Source of the DNA: Bacillota bacterium | Lineage (GTDB): Bacteria > Bacillota > SHA-98 > Ch115 | NCBI GenBank assembly: GCA_012842565.1 | Contig: DUSO01000018.1 | Span: forward strand, 1-42,168 | Reading direction: 5' to 3' | DNA length: 42,168 bases | Shown: positions 8,683-17,538 of the stretch, in pieces | How positions within the stretch are numbered: position 1 is the stretch's first letter | Layout of the letters: each line of letters starts with the position of its first letter | Position numbers and translations under genes: made by a program | The notes under the pieces: generated by a model | The model's input: the letters and a program-made list of their open reading frames with translations, nothing else | The model's database searches: none | What the model was told of the DNA's origin: nothing

Positions 8683-9474
8683 GTGAATCCAACTAGGACA
8701 GCGAGCCTTAGCGTCACGGGGACAAGATGCTCGCTCAACTGCGCGCACTGCGGCGGGCATTACCTGCGGCATATGCTCCCCCCACAACTTTGGGGACGGC
8801 TTGACCCTGGACATACCACGAGCTGCCTTGTAAGCGGGGGGTGTGATGTGACGGGGAAGGTCCCAGTCCTGGCGTATAAGCACGAATTGCAGGCACTTGC
8901 CCGGGATTTCCGGCTAAACTTCCATGTCGGGCTTATGGACGAAGACGAGGCGAGGGAAATCTCCCCCCTCGTCTCCGTCGTTTCGTTCGATTTTGTCGCC
9001 GAGGATGAGACCATTCGCGAGGTCTACGGGGTCCGGCGCACGGCCGGCGATTACCTGGCCACCTATGAGATGTTAAGGAAGCACGTGCGGGTCATTCCCC
9101 ATATCTGTATCGGCCTTCGCGGGGGCAAGATATCAGGCGAGTATGCCGCCATTGATGCACTGAGCGAGATCGGCGCAGAGGCCATCGTATTCCTCGTTCT
9201 CATCCCAACTAGGGGAACGAGGTATTCCGGTATCGACCCGCCTCCCGTAGGAGAGGTTGTCAAGGTCATTCAGTATGCCCGTGAGGCTATGTCCACGTCG
9301 CCGATCTACATAGGGTGCATGAGGCCGCGGGGCGAATACCGGGCAAGATTAGATCAGGATGCGGTGGAGCTTGGGGTAGACCGGATCGTGGCCCCGGCCA
9401 GAGAGGCGGTGGTGCTCGCCCGCGAGCGGGGCCTTAACATCACGTGGCGCGAGGAGTGTTGCGCTTTTGCATAA
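8683..9474 (+). CDS. Radical SAM protein, LipS1/LipS2-type split lipoyl synthase component (COG1856-like)
   Basis: A 263-residue protein with the radical SAM cluster motif C16-x3-C20-x2-C23 in VTGTRCSLNCAHCGGHYL, the pattern of archaeal-type 'biotin synthase homologues' (COG1856). Proteins of this kind form one half of the two-protein lipoyl synthase described in Thermococcus kodakarensis. Further cysteines that could hold an auxiliary, sulfur-donating cluster are C48, C54, one in IGCMRPRG and C259/C260 at the C-terminus. The gene follows gcvPB by 81 bases with no terminator seen, so it may be the fifth gene of the glycine-riboswitch operon. The start is probably GTG 8683 (AGGGAC about 10 bases upstream); the same frame stays open back to the gcvPB stop. 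Radical SAM membership is secure; the lipoyl role is inferred from family and context. Confidence 0.75.
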   Translation: MNPTRTASLSVTGTRCSLNCAHCGGHYLRHMLPPQLWGRLDPGHTTSCLVSGGCDVTGKVPVLAYKHELQALARDFRLNFHVGLMDEDEAREISPLVSVVSFDFVAEDETIREVYGVRRTAGDYLATYEMLRKHVRVIPHICIGLRGGKISGEYAAIDALSEIGAEAIVFLVLIPTRGTRYSGIDPPPVGEVVKVIQYAREAMSTSPIYIGCMRPRGEYRARLDQDAVELGVDRIVAPAREAVVLARERGLNITWREECCAFA

Positions 9475-9497
9475 AGATGGGGAGGTTATGAACCGTA

Positions 9498-11393
9498 GTG
9501 GTTTATCAGCTTCTTGACGCGACAACACTGGAAGACATGCTCTCCACATATCATCTTGAAGATCTCAAGCAACTGTTGAGGCTGGCAAGGCCGCTCATAG
9601 AAGGCAGGCTGCCAACTCGAAAGGACGATATCGTCGCTGTCCTCTGCCGGTTGATGTCACGCGAGAACCTTCCAGGAATGTGGAGGCGCCTTACTGACCT
9701 CCAGAAGGCGGCGGTTGCGGAGGTCCTGTACAGTCCCATCAATAAACTGGATAAAGAGATGTTCAAGGCGAAGTATGGGAACAATGAGAAGAGGGACGAG
9801 CATGAGTTCCATAGGGACTCCTCTCGTGAGGATAACGAGGATGGCCTGCGTTCCGGCTACCTTCCGCTCTTTATTGGTCCTGATGGGAGAATGCCGCTCG
9901 ACCTGAGGGAAGCCTTGCGTAGTTTCGTTAAACGTCCCGCCGATGCTCGCGTAGAGACACTCGATGATCTTCCGGAGATGCCCGGCCTTAAGCGTGTGGA
10001 GACAGCCCGCCAGGCGATCCATGAACTCCCTGCCATCCTGCGCCTCGTAGAAATGGGCAAGATCAGGGTTAGCGCCACCACGCAGCGGGTAACTGCTGCC
10101 GGTATCAGGGAAATCACGAGGGTGCTTTTTAATGGGGATTTCTACCCGGCTGGCCGCGGGGTGGCCGACCACGCAGAGGCCGACCGCGGGGTGGCTGGCC
10201 GCGGGGAGGTTGATCATAGGGCGTCAGCCGGGCGTAGGCTGGATGAATATCAGCCTGAGGTTGGACCAATTCGCGCCTTCGCCTGGCCCCTCCTTCTCCA
10301 GGCTGGGAATCTAGCAGCAGTCGTTGGCGGGAAACTGGGATTGACGTCTGCCGGGCGGAAGGCCTTGAATGCCCCACCGCATGAGATCTTGCGGAGTATC
10401 TGGAGGCGCTGGCTCAAGACCACCATTATCGATGAATTCAGCCGCATCGAGGCCATCAAAGGCCAGCGGGCTAAAGGCGGCCGCCACATGACCGCACCTT
10501 CAGGGCGGCGGGCTGCTATCGCTGAAGCCTTAGCTGAAGTTCCTGTAGGCGAGTGGATCGGTGTTGAGGAGTTTGGCCGTTTCATGAGGGCCTCGGGCCA
10601 TATGTTTGAGGTAACCCGCAACGAGTGGAACCTCTACGTGGGTGACCCCCAATATGGAAGCCTGGGGTATGCAGGATTTGGCGGATGGAATATCCTGCAG
10701 GGGCGGTACCTGATGGTGTTCCTGCTGGAATACGTCGCGACACTGGGCATGGTGGACGTGGCCTATACAAATCCGGAAGAAGCCCCGCGTGATTTCGGGA
10801 ATATCTGGGGTACAGATGACCTCTTGTACCTGAGTCGCTATGATGGCCTGCGCTACATCCGCCTGAATAACCTGGGAGCTTACTGCCTTGAATTGGTAGA
10901 AGACTATGCCCCGGAGCCGGAGGATGAGCGCAGGAGCATTACTGTCCTGCCAAACCGGGAGATCATTGCCCCGCCTCAGCAGCTCTTGCCTACCGATGAG
11001 CTGCTCCTGGCGCGTTTTGCCCGCAAGACCTCAGAGTCAGCTTGGTCCATGGATCTCGGCACCATACTTGCGGCCGTCGAAGGTGGGCTGGATCTGGACG
11101 AGATAAGGAGATTCCTCACGGTCCGTAGCAAAAACCCGCTACCTGACACGGTTCGCGATCTCCTGGAGGATGCAGCAAGGCGACTTAAGCGGCTTACAGA
11201 CTGCGGACAAGCCCGTCTGATTGAGGCCGACGATCCCGCCCTGGCCCTGGAGATCGTGAACAACAGCAGCCTGCGTGGACGTTGCCTGCTGGCGGGCGAA
11301 CGCTACATTGTTGTGCCATCCGATTCGGAGGGGCTATTCCGGTCGACGTTGCGCGAGCTTGGATATATCTTGTCCGGGGCTTCCAAGGTATGA
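9498..11393 (+). CDS. Large uncharacterised protein, possibly helicase-associated (XPB/Ssl2 N-domain-like)
   Basis: A 631-residue soluble protein not confidently recognised. It starts at GTG 9498 with GGGGAGGT at 9479-9486. The N-terminal ~110 residues contain short helical, leucine-rich segments (LKQLLRLARPLIEGRLPTRK) like those of SAP-type or helicase-associated modules. The C-terminal region with RSITVLPNREIIAPPQQLLP, then LLLARFARKTS and ...FRSTLRELGYILS, resembles the 'helicase conserved C-terminal' (PF13625, Helicase_C_3) proteins of Actinobacteria and Clostridia, but no Walker motifs are present. Around residues 220-245 is a Gly/Asp/Arg/Ala-rich insertion made of near-repeats of CCGCGGGG. 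It lies between the LipS-type gene and the glycoside hydrolase and shares no obvious task with either. Confidence 0.6.
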   Translation: MVYQLLDATTLEDMLSTYHLEDLKQLLRLARPLIEGRLPTRKDDIVAVLCRLMSRENLPGMWRRLTDLQKAAVAEVLYSPINKLDKEMFKAKYGNNEKRDEHEFHRDSSREDNEDGLRSGYLPLFIGPDGRMPLDLREALRSFVKRPADARVETLDDLPEMPGLKRVETARQAIHELPAILRLVEMGKIRVSATTQRVTAAGIREITRVLFNGDFYPAGRGVADHAEADRGVAGRGEVDHRASAGRRLDEYQPEVGPIRAFAWPLLLQAGNLAAVVGGKLGLTSAGRKALNAPPHEILRSIWRRWLKTTIIDEFSRIEAIKGQRAKGGRHMTAPSGRRAAIAEALAEVPVGEWIGVEEFGRFMRASGHMFEVTRNEWNLYVGDPQYGSLGYAGFGGWNILQGRYLMVFLLEYVATLGMVDVAYTNPEEAPRDFGNIWGTDDLLYLSRYDGLRYIRLNNLGAYCLELVEDYAPEPEDERRSITVLPNREIIAPPQQLLPTDELLLARFARKTSESAWSMDLGTILAAVEGGLDLDEIRRFLTVRSKNPLPDTVRDLLEDAARRLKRLTDCGQARLIEADDPALALEIVNNSSLRGRCLLAGERYIVVPSDSEGLFRSTLRELGYILSGASKV

Positions 11394-11405
11394 GGTAGCT
11401 GGTGT

Positions 11406-13628
11406 ATGGTCGATAGGAATGCATCCAAGCATGGGGTTGTCCTAAGAGGGTCGCCTGTCTTTAGAGGATCGCCTGCCCGCTTTGTCTTAGGCGTCAATTA
11501 CTGGCCAAGGAACCATGGCGTCCAGATGTGGAAGGAGTGGGACCAAGGCGAGATCAGGCAGGAATTTGCGGAGATTTCCGCCCTCGGACTGGATGTCGTG
11601 AGGGTATTTCTCCTTTGGGAGGACTTCCAGCCCTCCCCCGAGGTCGTGGATGAACAAAATCTCGGTAAGTTCGACGAGTTGCTGGCCATTGCCCGCGACT
11701 GCGGGCTTAAGATTGTCCCTACCTTTTTCACCGGTCACATGAGCGGGGAGAATTGGGATGTTCCCTGGCGACATGGGCGCGATCCCTATTCCGATCCATT
11801 CATGCTGAGGGCTCAGGCGAAGCTCGTTGACGTCTTCGCGAGGCGATATGCAGAGGAGAATACTATACTGTTTTGGGACCTCGCCAACGAGCCCGATATA
11901 TTCGTGCGGCCACGATGTCGCCACGCCGCGTGGCTCTGGGCGGACTTCATGGCCAAGACTATACGGATTTGGGACCGTAACCACCCTGTCACCCTCGGAA
12001 TTCACATGCAGTCGCTCTCCGATGACAACGGGATAAGGCCTGAAGACATGGCTGAGTCCAATGACTTCCTCTGCATGCATGCGTATCCACTGTATACCGA
12101 GCTTTGTCCAGAGCCCCTGAATGCGTTTCGCAGCACATATCTTGTCCCGTTTTGCAGCAAGCTCACAGAAGGAATGGGCCGTAAGTCGGTCTTCTTCGAG
12201 GAATTTGGCGGGACCACGCAGATGGTTTCCGAGGATATATTGGCGGGGTACTATTCAGCTACACTATACAGTCTCCTGGCCAACGGAGCTCTTGGCGCCC
12301 TCGCCTGGTGTTTTGGCGACTTCACCGTGGGCGAGAGGTTACCATACAACTCCACGCCTTATGAAGCCGGGTTTGGCATTACAAAAGTGAGCGGTGAACC
12401 CAAGAAGCCAGCCTTGGTCATGAAGCAACTTGCCTTGCTCGCAAGGCGGGTCGGCCCGGTTTCGCCCTTCCCTGGCGCTCCTCGCGCCGCGATCCTCATC
12501 CCGCGGCGGTATTATGACAACTATGACCCGGACGTCACTCCGGAGAGGAACATGAGGGCGCTGTTTAATTCCTTCCTGCTGGCGAAGCAGGCCGGGCTGA
12601 ATCCGGACCTGGTGCGGCTTGATTCGGACCTCGAAGGCTATGATATCTACTTCCTCCCGTCATTTTCAAGGAGGGGGAGCCTCTATGTATCCGACTGGAA
12701 GCGGATTACGGAGCTTGTGCACGCGGGAAAGACACTTTACTGCTCCTATGGGGGGATAGCCATAGAGGGGTTTGACGAGGTCTTCGGCATCGAGGTTGTC
12801 TCTACGTCGTACAAGTGGCCGGGGATGAGAATCGGAATTTTTGATGATTTGGGCGGCCTCGAATGCGAGACTGCCGGGTTTGAGGACAAACTCGTCCTTC
12901 CCATTCCCGGTGTCGCGCTTGGCCGTACGAAGGTGCTGGACGTGAGGCCGGCTGGTTGCAGGGTCGTCGCCTCTTATCTTGCCGATTCTCATCCTCTGGT
13001 CCTCCATTCGCGGGGGACGGCATCTCGGAAGGCTCGTTATGCTTGCGAGGAGGATCCTTGTGAGAATTGTGAGAAGGTACAGGTTGAGATACCCTTACAT
13101 GGAAGCCCTGCTATCGTCGTAAATGATTTCGGGCGCGGGAAGACCATCCTTGTCACCTTCCCCTTGGAGTTGGCCATTTCATATGAGGTAGGCGTCTATG
13201 AGACCAGCCCCTGGTACAGGGTTTACAGATATGCCGCAGGGCTTACCGGTAGGAGGTCGGCATTCACTTGTACAAACCCCTTTATCGAAATAATGCCCTT
13301 GATTAAAGGCACCGGAGCCAGCAAGGAACCAGGTGGAGGGCCCGCGCTTCCCGATTACTCAATCCCCGACTACTTGATCGTAGTGAATCATGATAGTTCG
13401 CCCAAGGTAGCGGACCTTCAGGTAGGGGCACCATGGGTCGACCGGCTACGCAGGCTCACCGTATCCGATGCCGGTGACGTCGAACCCTTTGATATTTCGG
13501 GCTTCAGTCCAAATGCTCCAATTGACGGGATTGTCCTTGACGGGACTCTCCCGCGCGTTTTCAGTACCCGCCTGGATGCGAATGAGGGTTGCATACTGCA
13601 GGTGGTGGTCAGGCTGCGTGAGGAATAG
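11406..13628 (+). CDS. Glycoside hydrolase of clan GH-A (GH5/GH42-like, beta-mannanase-type active site)
   Basis: A 740-residue protein without a signal peptide, so probably cytoplasmic. The first ~330 residues form a (beta/alpha)8 glycosidase: LGVNYWPRNHGVQMWKEWD, VVRVFLLWEDFQP, the acid/base site WDLANEPD (E162) and the nucleophile site FFEEFGG (probably E266). The middle (about 370-520) looks like the GH42-type glutamine-amidotransferase-like trimerisation domain (ILIPRRYYDNYD, YDIYFLPS, CSYGG), and the end is beta-rich. The likely role is hydrolysis of beta-linked gluco-, manno- or galacto-oligosaccharides. Start ATG 11406 follows GAGGT by about 10 bases and lies 13 bases after the preceding stop. 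An 18-bp tandem repeat encodes RGSPVF/RGSPAR near the N-terminus. Confidence 0.85.
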   Translation: MVDRNASKHGVVLRGSPVFRGSPARFVLGVNYWPRNHGVQMWKEWDQGEIRQEFAEISALGLDVVRVFLLWEDFQPSPEVVDEQNLGKFDELLAIARDCGLKIVPTFFTGHMSGENWDVPWRHGRDPYSDPFMLRAQAKLVDVFARRYAEENTILFWDLANEPDIFVRPRCRHAAWLWADFMAKTIRIWDRNHPVTLGIHMQSLSDDNGIRPEDMAESNDFLCMHAYPLYTELCPEPLNAFRSTYLVPFCSKLTEGMGRKSVFFEEFGGTTQMVSEDILAGYYSATLYSLLANGALGALAWCFGDFTVGERLPYNSTPYEAGFGITKVSGEPKKPALVMKQLALLARRVGPVSPFPGAPRAAILIPRRYYDNYDPDVTPERNMRALFNSFLLAKQAGLNPDLVRLDSDLEGYDIYFLPSFSRRGSLYVSDWKRITELVHAGKTLYCSYGGIAIEGFDEVFGIEVVSTSYKWPGMRIGIFDDLGGLECETAGFEDKLVLPIPGVALGRTKVLDVRPAGCRVVASYLADSHPLVLHSRGTASRKARYACEEDPCENCEKVQVEIPLHGSPAIVVNDFGRGKTILVTFPLELAISYEVGVYETSPWYRVYRYAAGLTGRRSAFTCTNPFIEIMPLIKGTGASKEPGGGPALPDYSIPDYLIVVNHDSSPKVADLQVGAPWVDRLRRLTVSDAGDVEPFDISGFSPNAPIDGIVLDGTLPRVFSTRLDANEGCILQVVVRLREE
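11445..11480 (+). repeat. 18-bp imperfect tandem duplication inside the glycoside hydrolase gene
   Basis: Units 11445-11462 (agagggtcgcctgtcttt) and 11463-11480 (agaggatcgcctgcccgc) follow directly and match over most positions. They encode RGSPVF and RGSPAR, before the conserved LGVNYWP beginning. Similar 18-bp units occur in two other genes of this window. Confidence 0.65.
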
Positions 13629-13666
13629 CATGCATACCGGGATCGCTCTGCTCGATGCCGGCAGAG

Positions 13667-14917
13667 TTAGGCCTTTGCCGCATCACCGGCCGATGGGGGA
13701 CACATCCTATCAAATCGCTCCACGGCAAGTTTAAGCAAGATCGCATGATTGAGATTCTTGGCCGGTTCCAGGCCGGTGAGTTCTCTTATCTTGGCCAGGC
13801 GGAAAATAAGGGTGTTCCTGTGAATATAGAGGTTCCTGGAAGCTCGGGCTATGTTCATGTTGGTGTCAATGAGGGCCTTGGCGGTGCGAAGCAAGTCCAG
13901 CTGCTGTCCCGGCTTTTTCCGGAACAGCCTGTCGGCGATTGGATCCACGAAGTGGGCGAGCGTTGTTTCGTCTATTTCCCCCATCAGGTAGTTCGCGAGG
14001 ATATCCGGGTCATAAATAAACTGAACCTGCCTTGCAGTGTCGGTTTGGCTGAGTTGACCGAGCCTGAGTATTGCCAGTGCTTCCTGATAAGAGGCTTTGA
14101 GCCCGCCGGGGTTCAAGTGGAGGCTGCCAATTGCCACGTTGACCCCGTGCCCTCCAAAGGCGTCTATCATGATTTGGTGCAGTTTCAGGGCCCACCGCCG
14201 TAGTTCGTCAACCGCCCGCTGCTCAGGCGTCCCTATAGCCTTCAGTATTACAAGCCGCGTGTCGCTCAGGTATGCTGAGATATCTTGGGATGTCAGTGTT
14301 TGTGAGGAGCCAAGCAGGTCCAGGACCCTTTCTCTTGTCCTCGAGGCTACAAGGTCGGCTTCCGAACAGACTGCCTTCAGGCGAATAAGGAGGCCGGCGA
14401 TATCTACTATCGTGACTACCCGTGGGAGGAGCATATCATAGCCCAGGAGATGCCCCCATTCAATTATTGCATCGGGGTCCTGCAGTGCTTTGTCGGACAG
14501 GACCTCCCTCATAAACTGTTCCCTCACCCTATATTGCGACTGTACCTGTTCCCGGAGGGCCTCTCGCTCCAAGAGAAGCTCTACGGCCATTCTGACTAGC
14601 TTGGCGATATCCCTCACCTCGTCAGGATCGCCAAATACTCCCACCACGCCGACGACCCGGTCGTTAATCTTGATGGGCATATTGACTCCTTCTTTTGCGC
14701 CGGGAAAGTGGTCTACCTGGTCCGGTCGTATCTCCACCGTCTCCCCAGACTTGATTACGTCGTCGGCTCCCTTATGGTAGGTAAACAGGCGGTGCCTGTG
14801 CCCTGAGCCGATTATGATGCCCCTATTATCCATAATGTTCACATTTCTTTGGACGATCGCCATCGTGGCGTCGACTATCCTTTGCGCAAGCTCATGTGTG
14901 ATTATCACACATCTCAC
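13667..14917 (-). CDS. cdaR: CdaR-family (sugar diacid-type) transcriptional regulator
   Basis: A 416-residue regulator with three parts: an N-terminal sugar-diacid recognition domain (ITHELAQRIVDATMAIVQRNVNIMD, then IIGSGHRHRLF, NMPIKINDRVVGVVGVFGDP), a degenerate GGDEF-like middle, and a C-terminal PucR-type helix-turn-helix (TAKALIDTNMNIARASRNLYIHRNTLIFRL, quoted in parts). In Escherichia coli CdaR senses glucarate/galactarate/glycerate. No diacid catabolic gene is adjacent here, so its target may be elsewhere or be itself. The start is GTG 14917 or the second GTG at 14908, which has GGGGTGAGA just upstream. Convergent with the glycoside hydrolase, 38 bases apart. Confidence 0.88.
   Translation of the reverse strand: MRCVIITHELAQRIVDATMAIVQRNVNIMDNRGIIIGSGHRHRLFTYHKGADDVIKSGETVEIRPDQVDHFPGAKEGVNMPIKINDRVVGVVGVFGDPDEVRDIAKLVRMAVELLLEREALREQVQSQYRVREQFMREVLSDKALQDPDAIIEWGHLLGYDMLLPRVVTIVDIAGLLIRLKAVCSEADLVASRTRERVLDLLGSSQTLTSQDISAYLSDTRLVILKAIGTPEQRAVDELRRWALKLHQIMIDAFGGHGVNVAIGSLHLNPGGLKASYQEALAILRLGQLSQTDTARQVQFIYDPDILANYLMGEIDETTLAHFVDPIADRLFRKKPGQQLDLLRTAKALIDTNMNIARASRNLYIHRNTLIFRLAKIRELTGLEPAKNLNHAILLKLAVERFDRMCPPSAGDAAKA
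14894..14912. promoter_or_regulatory. 19-bp perfect palindrome over the cdaR translation start
   Basis: ATGTGTGAT-T-ATCACACAT is a perfect palindrome around position 14903, covering the first codons of the CdaR-type gene. It resembles an operator for a dimeric regulator, with TGTGA and TCACA arms but only three bases between them, unlike the six of a CRP site. Autoregulation is a reasonable guess. Confidence 0.5.
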
Positions 14918-15217
14918 CCCAATGCGGGGAGAGCCGATCCTGCCGCCCTCCGCATCGACTACTCCCGTGGTCTCTCAAGGCGGCGCCCCTCAATTTTTGG
15001 ATTCGCCTCCTGCCGCGGGGATTCCTTCTCCTGGGCACCTGGCACAAATGCCGGCTGAATAATTGGGCCCTTGTTGTATATTTCGTCAATTGATGCGCTC
15101 AAACCATGTCATTAAAATTATATTAGCATATGCCCACATAGCGTAGCGACGATGAATTGTTGCGGGCGACTCCTAAGCGGCGCATCTAGGAGTAAAAGCG
15201 AGTGAGTGAAAGCACAA
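14918..15217. other. Divergent intergenic region between cdaR and the MBL-fold gene
   Basis: No gene is seen. The right two thirds are AT-richer and hold a candidate promoter (15090-15118) reading right. A perfect 7-bp inverted repeat, ACTCCTA at 15169-15175 and TAGGAGT at 15187-15193, lies in the leader and would tie up the only good SD-like sequence (TAGGAG) upstream of ATG 15218. The left third is GC-rich leader of cdaR. Confidence 0.4.
15090..15118 (+). promoter_or_regulatory. Candidate sigma-A promoter
   Basis: TTGATG (15090-15095), a 17-base spacer, then TAAAAT (15113-15118). It reads toward the MBL-fold gene at 15218 and would give a leader of about 90 bases. Confidence 0.45.
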
Positions 15218-16061
15218 ATGACGGTGACCATCATCACGCTCATCGAAAACCGTCAGGGAACTCATACCCGGCTTCTGGCCGAGCACGGGTTGTCCTTTTT
15301 TCGTAGAGGTCAAGGGTCAGCCACCCTTTCTTTTTGATACGGGTCAGAGCGACAGCCTAATATGGAATGCCGGGCAGATTGGTGTAAGCCTCAAGGACGT
15401 AGATACCGTCATACTGAGCCATAGCCACTACGACCATACCGGCGGGCTAATTCCCTTTGTTAAGAAAACCAAACCCAAGGAGGTGTTGGTGCCTCGGGAC
15501 TTTTTTGACCCCAAGTACAAGGTGAATGGCATTAAAAGAGAATTCATTGGCAACAGTTTTTCCAAGGAGGAACTCGCCTCCCAGGTGGAAAGGGTGACTG
15601 GTGTCCTGGATGACCTATATGAGCTTCGCCCGGGCGTCTTCGTAGCTACCAACATCCCGGCAGTAACGCCCTATGAAGGCATCTCCGAACCATTTTTTAT
15701 CCTGAAAAATGGGGCTCTTGTACGGGACGACTTCAGGTCCGAATTGGTAGTGGTCATCATGACTCCTGAGGGGCTTCTGGTAATGTGCGGGTGCGCCCAC
15801 GCGGGCATTGTGAATATCGTGCGCCACGTCTCACGGCTTACAGGTATATCCAGGATTCGGGCTGTACTGGGGGGCACGCACCTGGTGCATGCGAGTCGCG
15901 CCAGGATCCAGAATACCGCTATTGACCTCAAAACAGCGGGCGTGGAAAGCATAGGAGTTTCTCACTGTACTGGGCAGCAGGCTGAAAGACAGTTGGCGAA
16001 GGTGTACGGCGATCGGTTCTTTTCAAACAATACGGGCACAATGGTCGAGTTCGACTTATGA
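15218..16061 (+). pseudogene. MBL-fold hydrolase (COG1237-like), interrupted by a one-base frameshift
   Basis: The N-terminus reads MTVTIITLIENRQGTHTRLL and AEHGLSFF in frame from ATG 15218, then meets a stop. One base further on, the protein continues as VEVKGQPPFLFDTGQ, the metal-site motif LSHSHYDHTGGL, then MCGCAHAGIVNI and VSHCTG, to TGA 16061. The break is at a run of six T at 15296-15301; five T would restore one frame of about 280 residues. The family (COG1237, 'RFA-phosphate synthase-like' metallo-beta-lactamase fold) has poorly known substrates. A sequencing or assembly error is as likely as a real mutation, because every downstream motif is intact. A start at 15483 would lose the metal-binding histidines. 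Confidence 0.75.
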
Positions 16062-16122
16062 GGCTAAAGTCGAATCCGGCCAAGAGGTCGAATTCGATTA
16101 GTGCATCCAGGAGGTGGGAGAG

Positions 16123-17538
16123 ATGAGTAGGCAACCGTTAGAGATTCAGCAACCCCCCAGAGGGTGGTCTATGCTTCTCATGGTCGGTCCTGGAATCGTC
16201 TGGACGGGCATGGCAATCGGTGGCGGCGAGCTTGTGCTCAATCCACGCGTTGGTGCAATATTTGGGATAACAACGCTCTGGATGCCCCTCCTGGCGATAG
16301 CGCTGAAATGGTTCATGGTTAATGAAATCGGCCGCTGGAGTATCTACACCGGTACTTCGATCCGAGAAGGGCTCGCTCTCCTCCCCGGTCCACGCAAGTG
16401 GCTTTCGTGGATCATACTCTTGAGTGGGCTCTACCTGGGCGCTGTGCACATAGGCGGCCTTGTCGCAATGGTGGGAGTGATTACCTCCACGATTCTGCCG
16501 TTCTTGCCCCCTTATGCATGGGCCGTAATAATGATGCTATCATACGTCCTCCTGACATGGAGTGGACGGTATAGCCTGGTAGAGCGCATAATGATGGCCT
16601 GTGTGGCTATGCTTACGATCACCACGGCTTTCATCACTTTTCGGATATTCCCGGGATGGGGCGCCATCCTCGACGGATTCCGGTTCATCGTGCCTACATC
16701 GACGCCGGAATGGGCGGTAGAAAACTTCAAGATATCACCCAATCCACTAGTGGAGATACTTCCAGCCATGGCCTTCGCCGGGGCCGGAGCCATCAATAGC
16801 CTCTGGTATTCTGACTGGGTACTGGCAAAGGGATTTGCCTCTGCCGGTTACTATAACCTCGGCTCATCTTCATTTGATCTTGCTCAACTCAAGGAGCTTG
16901 GCCGGAATGAGGTCGACAAGCTCCGGGGATGGTACAGGGTCATGTTCCATGACGCCCTCTGGGGAGGGAATGTGCTCACGCTTGTGGTTACAGGATTTTT
17001 CGTGTTAAACGCCACGGTAATCCTGCATCCCCTCCATCTAGCCCCGGCAGGGGTCAATTTCATCATGACCCTCTCCAAGACTTTTACGGAGGTTCTGGGG
17101 CCGGGAGCGAAATGGCTATACTTGATAGGCGCCTGGGCAGTTATTTATAGCACAATGGCGACCGTATATGACGGGTATGCGAGGCTCATCGACAATTCTA
17201 TAAAGATATGCCTGCCCAATTGGCGCCAGTATCTCTCGATACCTCTCCTCTGGAGGTACAGGATCTGGGTGCTCTATGGCACCCTAACCAATTTCGTTCT
17301 CGTCTACATGTTTAGTGCGATTCCCGTAGGTTTCCTCCAAGCAGCTTCGTGGGTTGAGGGCACATATCTCCTGCCGATCGTTGCTTTCGGCATAGCCTAT
17401 CTAACTCGCGTGATCCTCCCCAGGCTCTACCCGCCTGAAATGGCCGACAAGGTGCGGCCTCATTGGGCAATGACCGCGGGCACCGTAGCTGCAGGTATGT
17501 TCTATCTCATTCTCATTATCTATGCCCTGATTCTATGA
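16123..17538 (+). CDS. Nramp-like metal ion transporter with non-canonical metal site
   Basis: A 471-residue membrane protein with about 11 hydrophobic segments, in the Nramp fold family. TM1 reads VGPGIVWTGMAIGGGELVLN, where classical Nramp metal transporters have DPGN; the TM6 region reads ILPAMAFAGAGAINSLWYSD, where they have an A-x-x-MPH motif. Both classical metal-binding elements are therefore altered, as in several distant 'Nramp-related' clades of unknown substrate. GTG 16114 is in frame, but GGAGGTG at 16110-16116 is better placed for ATG 16123. It follows the MBL-fold gene by 61 bases and may be co-transcribed with it. Confidence 0.8.
   Translation: MSRQPLEIQQPPRGWSMLLMVGPGIVWTGMAIGGGELVLNPRVGAIFGITTLWMPLLAIALKWFMVNEIGRWSIYTGTSIREGLALLPGPRKWLSWIILLSGLYLGAVHIGGLVAMVGVITSTILPFLPPYAWAVIMMLSYVLLTWSGRYSLVERIMMACVAMLTITTAFITFRIFPGWGAILDGFRFIVPTSTPEWAVENFKISPNPLVEILPAMAFAGAGAINSLWYSDWVLAKGFASAGYYNLGSSSFDLAQLKELGRNEVDKLRGWYRVMFHDALWGGNVLTLVVTGFFVLNATVILHPLHLAPAGVNFIMTLSKTFTEVLGPGAKWLYLIGAWAVIYSTMATVYDGYARLIDNSIKICLPNWRQYLSIPLLWRYRIWVLYGTLTNFVLVYMFSAIPVGFLQAASWVEGTYLLPIVAFGIAYLTRVILPRLYPPEMADKVRPHWAMTAGTVAAGMFYLILIIYALIL

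Noticed and set aside
13655-14203. Plus-strand open frame of 182 codons opposite cdaR
   Set aside because: It is antisense to a well-conserved CdaR-type gene and shows no domain of its own.
14894-14912. CRP-type binding site
   Set aside because: The TGTGA and TCACA arms are three, not six, bases apart, and the organism type does not suggest classical CRP.
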